A stretch of 64,000 nucleotides of DNA from Spirosoma utsteinense. GTDB taxonomy: Bacteria; Bacteroidota; Bacteroidia; Cytophagales; Spirosomataceae. The DNA lies in NCBI RefSeq assembly GCF_014282275.1, contig NZ_VFIA01000019.1, positions 62,001 through 126,000 on the forward strand, in the 5' to 3' direction. The position numbers and the translations under genes are program-made. Shown in pieces: positions 42,084 to 50,107 of the stretch; the first letter of the stretch is position 1, and every line of letters begins with the position of its first letter. Below the pieces are notes generated by a model. It searched no databases. It was not told where the DNA came from and worked only from the letters and a program-made list of their open reading frames with translations.

Positions 42084-42416
42084 TTTTAAGAATTAACTGA
42101 TGGGGTATATTAAATAATTGGGCAATACTGTACTCGACAGCCGTTTTTACGGCGTAGGGAGATGACAAAAAGAGTAATGAAAAAGTAGTCAGGCCGCTAC
42201 CGGTAGAGCCGCCAACCGTTGTTTCGTTGCGTATATAGGCTCACTTCCATACCTGTGCGCACGGTTATAGAAGTGAGCCGTGGTTCGTGTTGTACTTTGT
42301 CAAATTTGCCAACTATAATAATGTTATACAAGAATAGTCTAGAATAAAATTTTGAATTATAGTTAAAATACAAAACTAAATGGTAGGGTTTCTATTTGAT
42401 TACAAATTCTATTCGT
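42084..42416 (-). other. 333-bp AT-rich leader region upstream of the TonB receptor gene
   Basis: No open frame of note. It contains a stem-loop with 10-bp arms (GGCTCACTTC at 42238-42247 and its complement at 42270-42279) and, further upstream, a minus-strand -7 match TAGTTTTG (42371-42378). If that is the promoter, the receptor mRNA has a leader of roughly 290 nt containing the hairpin, which would allow RNA-level control. Confidence 0.45.
42371..42378 (-). promoter_or_regulatory. -7-like element, possible promoter of the TonB receptor gene
   Basis: Minus-strand TAGTTTTG matches TAnnTTTG. A TTTG (plus strand CAAA, 42403-42406) lies 24 nt further upstream, wider than the usual spacing. Confidence 0.3.
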
Positions 42417-43589
42417 TTACCCGATCATCTGGCCCGATACCCACACGTTCTTCATCACAAGTGCTTTGTCCAGCCGTACCAGATTCGCGATGTACCCTGG
42501 TGCAATAGCGCCCAATTCATTACCCATCCCGATAATGTCGGCTGGGATCGTGCTGGCCATTCTCAGCGCATCTGTCAGCGATAAGCCCACCCGGTCGACG
42601 CAGACCCGAACGCAGTCAAGTAAGGTAATGGCCGATCCGGCCAGTTTGCCTTCATCGTTCATATAACAACCTGGTCCCTGTCCGGCTGCGTCAGCTTCGT
42701 AGTGAACAACGAACTGGCCGAGCGTAAAGGCCGGGCGGGGCGGGTTGGCGAAGAGTGCGTCAGAGATTAGAAAGAGTCTGTCGCCCAATACCTTATGCGC
42801 AATACGGATGGTGGCTGGATTGCAGTGATACCCATCGGCAATGACGCTGACCCGGACGCCGGGGTGATCGAAGAGCGCACCAACTACACCTGGCTCGCGG
42901 CTCTCAAATCCGCGCATGGCATTGTATAAATGCGTTGCCAGGGGTATTAGACCGGTATTCAGGGCGTCGGTGGCCTGCTCGTACGTCGCATTGGAATGAC
43001 CCAGCGATAACAGCGTATGGCTGTGCTTCAATCGTCCGATGGTTTCGAGCTGGCCGGGTGTCAGGATTTCGGGGGCAAGTGTCAGGATACGAATCGCGTC
43101 GGCATTGGTGCTGAACAGGGTTTCGAGTTCACCTTCGGCAGGTGTCCGAACGTAGGCCGTGCTGTGGGCTCCGCGTTTGACGGGGTTGAAATACGGCCCT
43201 TCGATATGAAGGCCGGGTACACCATAGGGGTTCTCGGTCCGTACCGTCTGCACGGCCGCCATAGCCTGCTGCATCACATCGAGTGAGGTAGAATGAATGG
43301 TAGGCAGCAGGGTTGTCGTGCCTTTGCGGACGTGCGTGTCGTAGATATGCCGGACGGTGTCGGGCGTGGGTTGCTCGTTAAGAAACCAGTGTGACCCACC
43401 ATAAAGCTGCAGGTCGATCAGGCCTGGAATGAGGTAATCGCCGTTCAGGTCGATCACCGTATCGGTTTCGTCCGTCCCTTCAGTAGTGGTCGTTGAGATG
43501 GTCTGAATCCGGCCGTTGGCAATACCGACCGACGCACCCGTCAGCCAGTCGTTGCCCGTGAAGACAGTCGCGTTAATGAAATAAGTCAT
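42417..43589 (-). CDS. nagA: N-acetylglucosamine-6-phosphate deacetylase
   Basis: 390 aa, cytoplasmic amidohydrolase. Metal and substrate motifs: YLIPGLIDLQLYGG, the metal-ligand Glu in HIEGPYFNPVKRGAHS, LSLGHSNATYEQA, ATHLYNAMRGFESREPGVVGA, and FLISDALFANPP with the catalytic Asp. It removes the acetyl group from GlcNAc-6-P, giving glucosamine-6-P for glycolysis or wall synthesis. Such enzymes normally serve chitin or peptidoglycan-sugar recycling, fitting with the GH20 hexosaminidase at 553. No nagB is in the window. Confidence 0.94.
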   Translation of the reverse strand: MTYFINATVFTGNDWLTGASVGIANGRIQTISTTTTEGTDETDTVIDLNGDYLIPGLIDLQLYGGSHWFLNEQPTPDTVRHIYDTHVRKGTTTLLPTIHSTSLDVMQQAMAAVQTVRTENPYGVPGLHIEGPYFNPVKRGAHSTAYVRTPAEGELETLFSTNADAIRILTLAPEILTPGQLETIGRLKHSHTLLSLGHSNATYEQATDALNTGLIPLATHLYNAMRGFESREPGVVGALFDHPGVRVSVIADGYHCNPATIRIAHKVLGDRLFLISDALFANPPRPAFTLGQFVVHYEADAAGQGPGCYMNDEGKLAGSAITLLDCVRVCVDRVGLSLTDALRMASTIPADIIGMGNELGAIAPGYIANLVRLDKALVMKNVWVSGQMIG

Positions 43590-43731
43590 GGATGTAAGAC
43601 AGGGTTATACAGGTATTGAACCAACAGCTTTGGCAAAGTTCACTGCGTGATCAAGGTAAAAAAGGCCGTAATCTACCAGTTATTTCGTTTTTTTGCAGAC
43701 TGATTCCTGTTGTTACCAACCCCATTGTCTT

Positions 43732-44997
43732 TTGAACGCCGTTCGTTTACTTTCCCCAACTACCCCTGTTCACGCCACTATTCCACTGGCTTCGTCGAAG
43801 AGCGAAAGCAACCGTGCGCTCATTCTCGATGCGCTGACCGGCTTTCAGTGTGATTTACAAAATCTGTCGACCGCCCGCGATACGCAAACGATGATCCGGT
43901 TGCTGAAGTCTCCCGAATCGACCGCCGATGTGCTCGACGCTGGCACGACGATGCGGTTTCTGACGGCTTATTTCGCCGTTTCGGGGCAGCAGAAAACCAT
44001 GACCGGTACGCCACGCATGTGTGAGCGCCCGATCGGGATACTGGTCGATGCGCTGCGGACGCTGGGTGCCGACATCACGTACCTTAAAAACGACGGCTAC
44101 CCACCCCTGCAACTGAATGGGTTCGAAGCGTCAGGCCAGAACCAGCTCAGCATCCGGGGCGATGTCAGCAGCCAGTATATTTCCGCCCTGCTCATGATTG
44201 CGCCCCACCTGCCGCAGGGCCTGACACTCACCCTGACCGGTCCGATCGGCTCGCGGCCCTACATCGAGATGACCATGGCCCAGATGACGTACTTTGGTGC
44301 CGACGTGCAGGCTGACTGGGAACAGCGGACCATCACCGTAGTCGCTAAACCCTATACCCCCAAGCCTTACCAGATCGAGTCCGACTGGTCGGGGGCGAGT
44401 TACTGGTATAGCGTGGTAGCCTTGTCGGGCGATGAGCAGACTGAAATAGAGCTGCTGGGGCTAAAGCCGCAATCCCTGCAGGGCGACAGCGCCATTGTTA
44501 CCATTATGCGATCGATGGGCGTCGACAGTGTGTTTACCGACCGGGGCGTTACCCTTACCAAACGCCCGGCTGAACGGTCGCTGACCTGGGATTTTACCGA
44601 CTGCCCCGATCTGGCGCAGACCGTGGCCGTTTGTGCGGCTGTAAACGGGGTTGCGCTGACATTGACGGGTATCGAAAGCCTCAAAATAAAGGAAACTGAC
44701 CGGGTGCTGGCCCTTCAAACCGAACTTCGGAAAATTGGAGCAGAATTGGTCGAAGTTGAACCGAACCACCGCTACGAGGTACGACCACTGGCGAACCCTG
44801 GTTCGTTGCCCGTTCCAGTAATTGCTACCTACGACGACCACCGGATGGCGATGGCCTTTGCGCCGGTAGCGATGCAGCGGGAAATCGTGATCGAAGAGCC
44901 GGGTGTGGTCGCTAAATCGTACCCGTCCTTCTGGGACGATATGGCGCGGGTTGTGCCGGTAGAGCCCATCGACGAAGCCGCCAGTCACCGTGCCTGA
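43732..44997 (+). CDS. aroA: 3-phosphoshikimate 1-carboxyvinyltransferase (EPSP synthase)
   Basis: 421 aa from the TTG at 43732 (MNAVRLLSPTTPVHATIPLASSKSESNRALI), the point where family similarity begins; a TTG at 43693 would add 13 Cys-rich residues without homology. Phosphate/PEP-binding motifs SKSESNRAL, AGTTMRFLTAYFA, SSQYISALLMIAP and DDHRMAMAFAP are all present. It catalyses the PEP-dependent step before chorismate in the shikimate pathway. In the EPSP-synthase loop that decides herbicide tolerance, class cannot be read with certainty. No other aro gene is adjacent. Confidence 0.93.
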   Translation: MNAVRLLSPTTPVHATIPLASSKSESNRALILDALTGFQCDLQNLSTARDTQTMIRLLKSPESTADVLDAGTTMRFLTAYFAVSGQQKTMTGTPRMCERPIGILVDALRTLGADITYLKNDGYPPLQLNGFEASGQNQLSIRGDVSSQYISALLMIAPHLPQGLTLTLTGPIGSRPYIEMTMAQMTYFGADVQADWEQRTITVVAKPYTPKPYQIESDWSGASYWYSVVALSGDEQTEIELLGLKPQSLQGDSAIVTIMRSMGVDSVFTDRGVTLTKRPAERSLTWDFTDCPDLAQTVAVCAAVNGVALTLTGIESLKIKETDRVLALQTELRKIGAELVEVEPNHRYEVRPLANPGSLPVPVIATYDDHRMAMAFAPVAMQREIVIEEPGVVAKSYPSFWDDMARVVPVEPIDEAASHRA

Positions 44998-45027
44998 CCC
45001 CTCCGAATCGACTGCTCACCCGCGCTA

Positions 45028-45552
45028 ATGCCTAAACCTGCCAGTTTACTAACGCAACCGTTCGATGTGGTCATCGTGCTGGGGAACCCGGCTAATGTTG
45101 ACGGTAGTCCGGGCGTGTTGATGGCGTCGCGGGTAGAGAAAGCGGTTCAAATTGTTAAAAGCGGGCAGGCCGATCGCTTGCTGATGACGGGTGGCGGGGT
45201 GTACAACTCGTTCGTTGAGGCCGAGGTGATGGCATCCTATGCACACCAGTTGGGCGTTCCGGAATCAGAGATCTTCGTAGAGAACCAGGCGCGGGATACC
45301 TATCAGAACGCCCGGCTGGCAACCCAGCTGTGCCGTCAGAAAGGCTGGCAGCGGGTTATCGTCGTTACCAACCGGTTTCACCTGGCCCGCGCCCGCCGGA
45401 TCTTCCGGAAAGAGTCGTTACAGTGTACGTTTGTGGGAGCCGAAACGCCTGCGGCTTTACCGTGGTATTTGAAGCTGGCTTATTACAGCTGGGAGTGGCT
45501 GCTGGACATAAAACTGGCTGTTTTCAGCGATAAGCGACTGGTCAAAAGCTGA
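45028..45552 (+). CDS. YdcF/SanA/ElyC-family (DUF218) protein
   Basis: 174 aa. Single DUF218 domain: VVIVLGNPAN, RVEKAVQIVKSGQADRLLMTGGG, ESEIFVENQARDTYQNARLA and VVTNRFHLARARRIFRK. The family has a Rossmann-like fold and is linked to envelope and vancomycin/osmotic tolerance in enterobacteria, but its biochemical activity is not known. No signal peptide. It is 30 bp after aroA on the same strand and might be co-transcribed with it. Confidence 0.85.
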   Translation: MPKPASLLTQPFDVVIVLGNPANVDGSPGVLMASRVEKAVQIVKSGQADRLLMTGGGVYNSFVEAEVMASYAHQLGVPESEIFVENQARDTYQNARLATQLCRQKGWQRVIVVTNRFHLARARRIFRKESLQCTFVGAETPAALPWYLKLAYYSWEWLLDIKLAVFSDKRLVKS

Positions 45553-45660
45553 CTTGCCGTTGTTTTTTCGTAATCCGTCACTCCATTTTCATTATCCGTC
45601 ATCGACAGCCGGGCTAGTCGGCCGGACCTTTGTTGTGTACTAAGCAGACACACATTCGTC

Positions 45661-46692
45661 ATGAATACAACGCTCACCAACCCTTCGATCGATACCCTCG
45701 TGCTGGGTGCAACCGGCAGTATCGGCTATGCTGTAACCGCTAATCTGCTCGCCCGCCAGTTGCCCGTTACCATCCTGGTTCGTAATCGGGCCAAAGCCGA
45801 AGCTCTCTTCCCGGATGCGCCGACGCTCACCATTGTTGTTGGCGATGCCCAGGATGCGGCTCTGCTCAACCGCGTGGCAATCGGCAAAACGCATATTTTC
45901 CACGGCATCAATTATCCGTACAACGAATGGTTCGGCAATATGGACACGGTTACCCAAAAGGTGATCGATGCGGCTGGACACCAAAAAGCGACCATCGTTT
46001 TTCCGGGTAACATCTACAACTTTGGAAACACACGGGAGCTGATTCGCGAGGATTCGTCACCCAATCCCATTACCCGCAAAGGACAGTTGCGCGTCGAGAT
46101 CGAAGCCATGCTGGAGCGGGCTGCGAAGGCCGGAAAATGCCGGGTGCTGACCGTTCGGCTACCGGACTTCTGGGGGCCAAATGTGTTGAATGCAGGCATC
46201 AAACCAATTTTTGAGAATGCGCTGATGGGTAAGCCGCTTCCCTGGCTTCTCACGGCGGATGTTCCCCACCAGGCGGTTTATACGAACGATGCCGCCGAAA
46301 TTATCGCCCGGCTGATGCTTCGCTCAGCGCGTTTCGATGCGTATACGGTGCTGAATTACGGTGGAACGACGCATACGTCAATGCGGTCCTGGTTCGGGCA
46401 GATAAGTGCGTTGACAGGTAAGCCGTTGAAGATTCAACTCCATGGCCGGTTCATTCTGTCGGTGCTCGGCCTGTTCATGCCCGTTATGCGGGAGGTAAAC
46501 GAGATGCTGTATCTCTACGAAAATACTATCCTGCTCAACGATAACCGGGTTCGGAATCTGTTTCCTGACTTTCGGGAAACGCCCATGGATGAGGCCCTGA
46601 ACGAGACCCTGACGTGGTTCGCTACGCACCAGCTCAAGCGGCCGTTTATCCGGAGTTCTACCAACGTTGCCGCGAGCTTGCCTAGCTATTGA
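45661..46692 (+). CDS. NAD(P)-dependent epimerase/dehydratase-fold (atypical SDR) protein
   Basis: 343 aa. N-terminal nucleotide-binding motif LGATGSIGYAV (about 17-27), followed by strands typical of NmrA-like or atypical SDRs. A motif corresponding to the SDR tyrosine segment is present as GNIYNFGN, but the YxxxK pair is not seen in its normal form, so it may be a redox sensor or have an unusual active site. It stands alone with a weak GACCTTTG -7-like element 29 nt upstream, and is followed by a DUF4260 gene. The substrate is unknown. Confidence 0.8.
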   Translation: MNTTLTNPSIDTLVLGATGSIGYAVTANLLARQLPVTILVRNRAKAEALFPDAPTLTIVVGDAQDAALLNRVAIGKTHIFHGINYPYNEWFGNMDTVTQKVIDAAGHQKATIVFPGNIYNFGNTRELIREDSSPNPITRKGQLRVEIEAMLERAAKAGKCRVLTVRLPDFWGPNVLNAGIKPIFENALMGKPLPWLLTADVPHQAVYTNDAAEIIARLMLRSARFDAYTVLNYGGTTHTSMRSWFGQISALTGKPLKIQLHGRFILSVLGLFMPVMREVNEMLYLYENTILLNDNRVRNLFPDFRETPMDEALNETLTWFATHQLKRPFIRSSTNVAASLPSY

Positions 46693-46738
46693 GAGGTAAG
46701 GTCCAGCCACTGTTTAAAAGATATTACTGTTTAACTAG

Positions 46739-46772
46739 CCACTACCAGGGCCCTGGCGGGCCACTGGCAGGG
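46739..46772. repeat. Single unit of structured repeat family A
   Basis: Starts CCACTACCAG and ends ACTGGCAGGG, as in the right arm at 11224-11254. The inner stem is GGCCC, loop TGGC, GGGCC followed by the same bulged A, so both sides of the stem changed while pairing was kept. There is no inverted partner here. Confidence 0.7.
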
Positions 46773-46786
46773 CATAACACGATCTA

Positions 46787-47131
46787 ATGAAAACGCTATT
46801 GAGGTCTGAAGAACTGGCCCAGTTCCTGGGCGCTATTTATCTGTTTTCGCTGCTGCCATTTGCCTGGTGGTGGTTTCCGGCGCTGCTGTTGCTGCCCGAC
46901 CTGAGCATGATCGGCTACCTGATCAATCCGGCTGTTGGGGCTGTTACCTATAATCTGGTTCATCACAAGGGATTGGGTATCGTGATCGGTCTGGCAGGTC
47001 TGGCGCTGACGAATCAAAACCTGATGCTCGCCGGAATCATCCTCTTTGCCCATGCGAGTATGGACCGGGTGGCCGGTTATGGGTTGAAATACCCCGATAG
47101 CTTCAAACACACCAGTTTAGGGTCATTATGA
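46787..47131 (+). CDS. DUF4260-family membrane protein
   Basis: 114 aa with three to four hydrophobic helices. The pattern FSLLPFAWWWFPALLLLPDLSMIGYLINP, YNLVHHKGLG, FAHASMDRVAGYGLKYPDSFKHTSLG matches the DUF4260 family of small bacterial membrane proteins. The function is unknown. Its stop overlaps the AraC-type gene's 3' end by 6 bp, in convergent orientation. Confidence 0.85.
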   Translation: MKTLLRSEELAQFLGAIYLFSLLPFAWWWFPALLLLPDLSMIGYLINPAVGAVTYNLVHHKGLGIVIGLAGLALTNQNLMLAGIILFAHASMDRVAGYGLKYPDSFKHTSLGSL

Positions 47132-48175
47132 CAGGGCTGCACTGAAGGCTGGATTCGGGTACGGAGGGGTTGATCGGTAAGCACCCGGCGTTTGTCCCGT
47201 CCATTTTTTGAACGAGCGGAAGAAAACGCTGGGCTCGGCAAACCCGAGTAGATACGCAATATCGGTGGTACTCAGGTAGGGCTCCCGCAGATGCTTTACC
47301 GCCAGATCTTTGCGGATGTCGTCCAGCAGTTGCTGATACGTGGTGCCTTCCTCTCTGAGGTGAAGCTGAAGGGTGCGGAGGCCCATCGCCAGCCGGTCGG
47401 CAACGGTTGCCAGGGTCGGTTCCTCGCCTTTCATCAGGGCTATGATCTCGGTCTTGACCCGGCTGCTCAGGTTTGGTGTCTGGAGCCGTTGCAGCAGATC
47501 GGTGGCGTGGCCTTCAAACAGGGCCGACAGGCTGGGACTCGCGTTCAGAACGGGCATGTCGAGCAATGTCGCATCCAGAACCATAGCCGTTTCGTCGGCA
47601 TCGAAAGTAAGACTGGCGGGCGAAAAGACGCGTTCGTGTTCGCGGGTGTCGGCGGGGCGGGGATAGGCAAACTGAACATGACGCGCCGATAGGTTCAGGC
47701 CCGTCATGGCACGAATGGCGGCCAGATAGATCGACAGTTCAGAATTGACGGCATAGGCCGGATAAATAATATCGGGACTGATGATCTCCAGGGCCAGTAT
47801 AAACTGATCGCCCGACCGGCGGCCTGTGGTCCGGATGCCGTCGCAGACGATATCCTGATACTGGCAGAGTTTCTCAAAGGCGATTCCCAGCGTCGGGCTG
47901 TGCATCATCACGTAGGCCAGTACACCAACCGCCACCGGGTTGATCATCTCCCCGATTTTGAGTGAAATGTCGGGGTCGCCCGTGGTCGCTACGACACCGG
48001 CCCAAAGCGCCTGCATCTGCCGGATCGATACCCGTCCGTCGGGGTCACGTAGCTGGTCAGGGCTGATGCCTGCCGTCTGGGCCAGCGCGTCGGCATCAGC
48101 ACCGCACTGCCGGGCTGCGAACAAAATCAGGTTGACGGCACCGACAGAAAGGGTATTGTTGGCAGGAATGATCAT
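47126..48175 (-). CDS. AraC-family transcriptional regulator with Arabinose_bd-type sensor domain
   Basis: 349 aa. N-terminal effector domain (about 15-200, similar to the OruR/ArgR-type 'arabinose-binding' domain PF12625: GRVSIRQMQALWAG, NPVAVGVLAYVMMHSPTLGIAFE) and a C-terminal AraC DNA-binding domain (about 245-340: VADRLAMGLRTLQLHLREEG, STTDIAYLLGFAEPSVFFRSFKKWTGQTPGAYR). Such regulators usually control fatty-acid, amino-acid or arene catabolism. It overlaps the metal/cobalamin-binding protein gene by 4 bp (ATGA), so the two are translationally coupled. Target genes are not seen here. Confidence 0.9.
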   Translation of the reverse strand: MIIPANNTLSVGAVNLILFAARQCGADADALAQTAGISPDQLRDPDGRVSIRQMQALWAGVVATTGDPDISLKIGEMINPVAVGVLAYVMMHSPTLGIAFEKLCQYQDIVCDGIRTTGRRSGDQFILALEIISPDIIYPAYAVNSELSIYLAAIRAMTGLNLSARHVQFAYPRPADTREHERVFSPASLTFDADETAMVLDATLLDMPVLNASPSLSALFEGHATDLLQRLQTPNLSSRVKTEIIALMKGEEPTLATVADRLAMGLRTLQLHLREEGTTYQQLLDDIRKDLAVKHLREPYLSTTDIAYLLGFAEPSVFFRSFKKWTGQTPGAYRSTPPYPNPAFSAALS

Positions 48176-48924
48176 TTCAGCAGGGCGATTTTGCTGTTTA
48201 AGGTCCTAAAATAATCCCCCGCCCGCAATAACCGGCTACCGTACCACGAAAATACCTCCCCATCGACCACCAGCGCCTGCGCCGACGGGCAGATAGCGTT
48301 CAGCTCCGCCCGGTGTTTATCCGCAAATGGGTACGGCTCCGACGACAAAAAAATCAGGTCCGGATGAGCCGCCCGCAGGTCATCTGACGTGATTTCGGGG
48401 TAGCGTGTTTGGCTGGCGAAGGCGTTTCTGAACCCGGCGGCTTCGAGCATAGCGTCGATGAACGTGTTGCTGGCCGCCACCATATAAGGCTTGCGCCAGA
48501 TGAAATACGCAACGGATAAAGGCGGGGACGAGTGGGGAAAAGAGGATGAAAGGTTGGAAGCGATCTGCTGCGCCATGGCCTCCGCTTCGTGTTCTCGGCC
48601 AACCAGGCCACCAACCGCCCGGATCATAGCCAGTGCGTCGGGAAGGGTGTTTATGTCGGTGACGTAAACGGGATACTGCCGCTGAAGCGCTTCAATTTGT
48701 TCGCGGGTATTTTCTTCCTTGTTCGCCAGAATGAGGTCGGGCTGGAGGGCGTGAATCTGGTCGAGGTTCAGCGTCTTGGTGCCGCCGACTTTGGTCTTCG
48801 CCTGGACCTTGTCGGCGGGGTGGATACAGAATCTAGTGATACCGGCTACTTCGGTGTCCAGGCCAAGATCGAACAAAAGTTCAGTCTGCGAGGGCACCAC
48901 GGAAACAATACGTTGGGGAGTCAT
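48172..48924 (-). CDS. Helical-backbone metal-receptor (BtuF/FecB-like) protein without signal peptide
   Basis: 250 aa. The type III binding-protein fold is visible (RIVSVVPSQTELLFDLGLDTEVAGITRFC, DLILANKEENTREQIEALQ, a long connecting helix, and a C-terminal lobe with DLIFLSSEPYPFADKH), as in cobalamin-binding BtuF or siderophore-binding FecB. No signal peptide or lipobox is present: it begins MTPQRIVSVVP, so either the start is internal or the protein works in the cytoplasm. It is translationally coupled to the AraC-type regulator, not to transporter genes. The ligand is uncertain. Confidence 0.82.
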   Translation of the reverse strand: MTPQRIVSVVPSQTELLFDLGLDTEVAGITRFCIHPADKVQAKTKVGGTKTLNLDQIHALQPDLILANKEENTREQIEALQRQYPVYVTDINTLPDALAMIRAVGGLVGREHEAEAMAQQIASNLSSSFPHSSPPLSVAYFIWRKPYMVAASNTFIDAMLEAAGFRNAFASQTRYPEITSDDLRAAHPDLIFLSSEPYPFADKHRAELNAICPSAQALVVDGEVFSWYGSRLLRAGDYFRTLNSKIALLK

Positions 48925-49043
48925 AGGGAGGGTTCAGCAACACAAATTGGGCATTCGTCGCTACGTTAACGTCTTTTAACGAAATACAGTCCAGCAGCCC
49001 GGATATTTATGCAACTTTCACCTAACGATTCACTCCTTACAGC

Positions 49044-49922
49044 ATGAAGCAGATAGCTTTTTCACTCCTTCTCGGTAGCCTGCTGACCAGCCCCCCGGCG
49101 CTGGCCCAGACTTCACCAACCGCCGGCATAATCACCTACGAAGGGATGCGCCAGATCGATCGTTCGCAGATGCGGATGGTTATTAACGGGCAGGAAGTAA
49201 GGCCGGGGAGCCCCGGCGCACCCGAGGGGCCCGAAGGAATGCCCGAGGTTATGTCGTTTACGCAAAAGCTTGTTTTCTCGGGGACGATGGCCAAAGAAGA
49301 ACGCGACCGGAATCAGAACATGATGATGCGCCGAACGGTGGGGGGCGATGGGGCAGGGGACCGGAGTGGTACTCCGCGCGAGACACGCCTGACGCCCCCC
49401 GTTGAGCAGACGACGTTTCTGGACCTCGCCAACCGGCAGCGTATCGACGTGATGACGATCAAAAAGGACTCTGTCAGTACGACGTACCGCACCGAGCGAC
49501 CCATGCCCAATGCCGAAAACTGGCAACCGTCCGACAAAACCAAAAAGATAGCGGGTTACCTCTGCCACAAAGCAACGGCAACCGCCAGCCTGGGCCGCCA
49601 GCGGAATAGGGCTGGTGGGAGCAACGAGGCACCGGCGAAAGCGGAAACGTACACCGTCTGGTACACCACCGATCTGCCGTTTACTTATTCGCCCGTTGCG
49701 GCACTGACGCCGGAGAAAGGTGTCGTGTTGCAGATCGAATCGGATAACGAGTCATTCAAAGCAACCAGTATCTCGACCGAGGCTGTTGCCGGCAGTGCCG
49801 TTCAGCCACCTGCCGATGCGAAAGCGATTTCGTCGGATGAGATGGAGCAACTGCGCCGTAAAGCCATGGCCGACTTTAGGCAGAAAATGATGAGCCGTTC
49901 ACCGTTTCCGGGTCGCAATTAA
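49044..49922 (+). CDS. GLPGLI family secreted protein
   Basis: 292 aa. Signal peptide to about residue 21 (PPALAQ), then the GLPGLI pattern: GIITYEGM early on, FLDLANRQ, and KIAGYLCHKATA followed by TYTVWYTTDLPFTYSP. The family is named for a motif and is found almost only in Bacteroidota, usually next to a large outer-membrane barrel protein; here the gene at 50108 is that partner. Function is unknown, and an accessory role to the barrel is likely. It ends in SPFPGRN, echoing the Gly/Arg-rich tail of the partner. Upstream, the gene diverges from the metal-receptor gene. Confidence 0.88.
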   Translation: MKQIAFSLLLGSLLTSPPALAQTSPTAGIITYEGMRQIDRSQMRMVINGQEVRPGSPGAPEGPEGMPEVMSFTQKLVFSGTMAKEERDRNQNMMMRRTVGGDGAGDRSGTPRETRLTPPVEQTTFLDLANRQRIDVMTIKKDSVSTTYRTERPMPNAENWQPSDKTKKIAGYLCHKATATASLGRQRNRAGGSNEAPAKAETYTVWYTTDLPFTYSPVAALTPEKGVVLQIESDNESFKATSISTEAVAGSAVQPPADAKAISSDEMEQLRRKAMADFRQKMMSRSPFPGRN

Positions 49923-49957
49923 TACGGTGGGTCAGGTTTATGGGTGGAAGGGTTGCC

Positions 49958-50022
49958 GTATCCTGGACGGCCACGTCCGGGCGGCAAAAAGATTATCACC
50001 CGGACGTGGCCGTCCAGGATAC
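49958..50022. repeat. Perfect 24-bp inverted repeat (family B)
   Basis: Arms 49958-49981 and 49999-50022 are exact reverse complements around a 17-nt loop. The sequence differs from the inner 24 bp of the arms at 20734-20828 by one base pair (TGGA versus TGTA). It lies between the GLPGLI gene and its barrel partner. Confidence 0.85.
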
Positions 50023-50107
50023 ACCCGGCCTGTCATACACGCAGGAACAAGTCAATTAAGAAGTAATCGCTACCGTTTAGGCGGTTCGATCCACGAATAG
50101 GCAACGC

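Noticed and set aside
42238-42279. Terminator after nagA
   Set aside because: The stem is 140 bp after the nagA stop and has no T-run, and its position also fits a leader of the TonB receptor transcript. A terminator call is not supported.
46739-46772. GCCACTG motif in family A as a cobalamin-riboswitch B12 box
   Set aside because: The motif is part of the structured repeat and no other conserved riboswitch elements (P3-P6 arms) are present; the next gene is a DUF4260 membrane protein, not a cobalamin gene.
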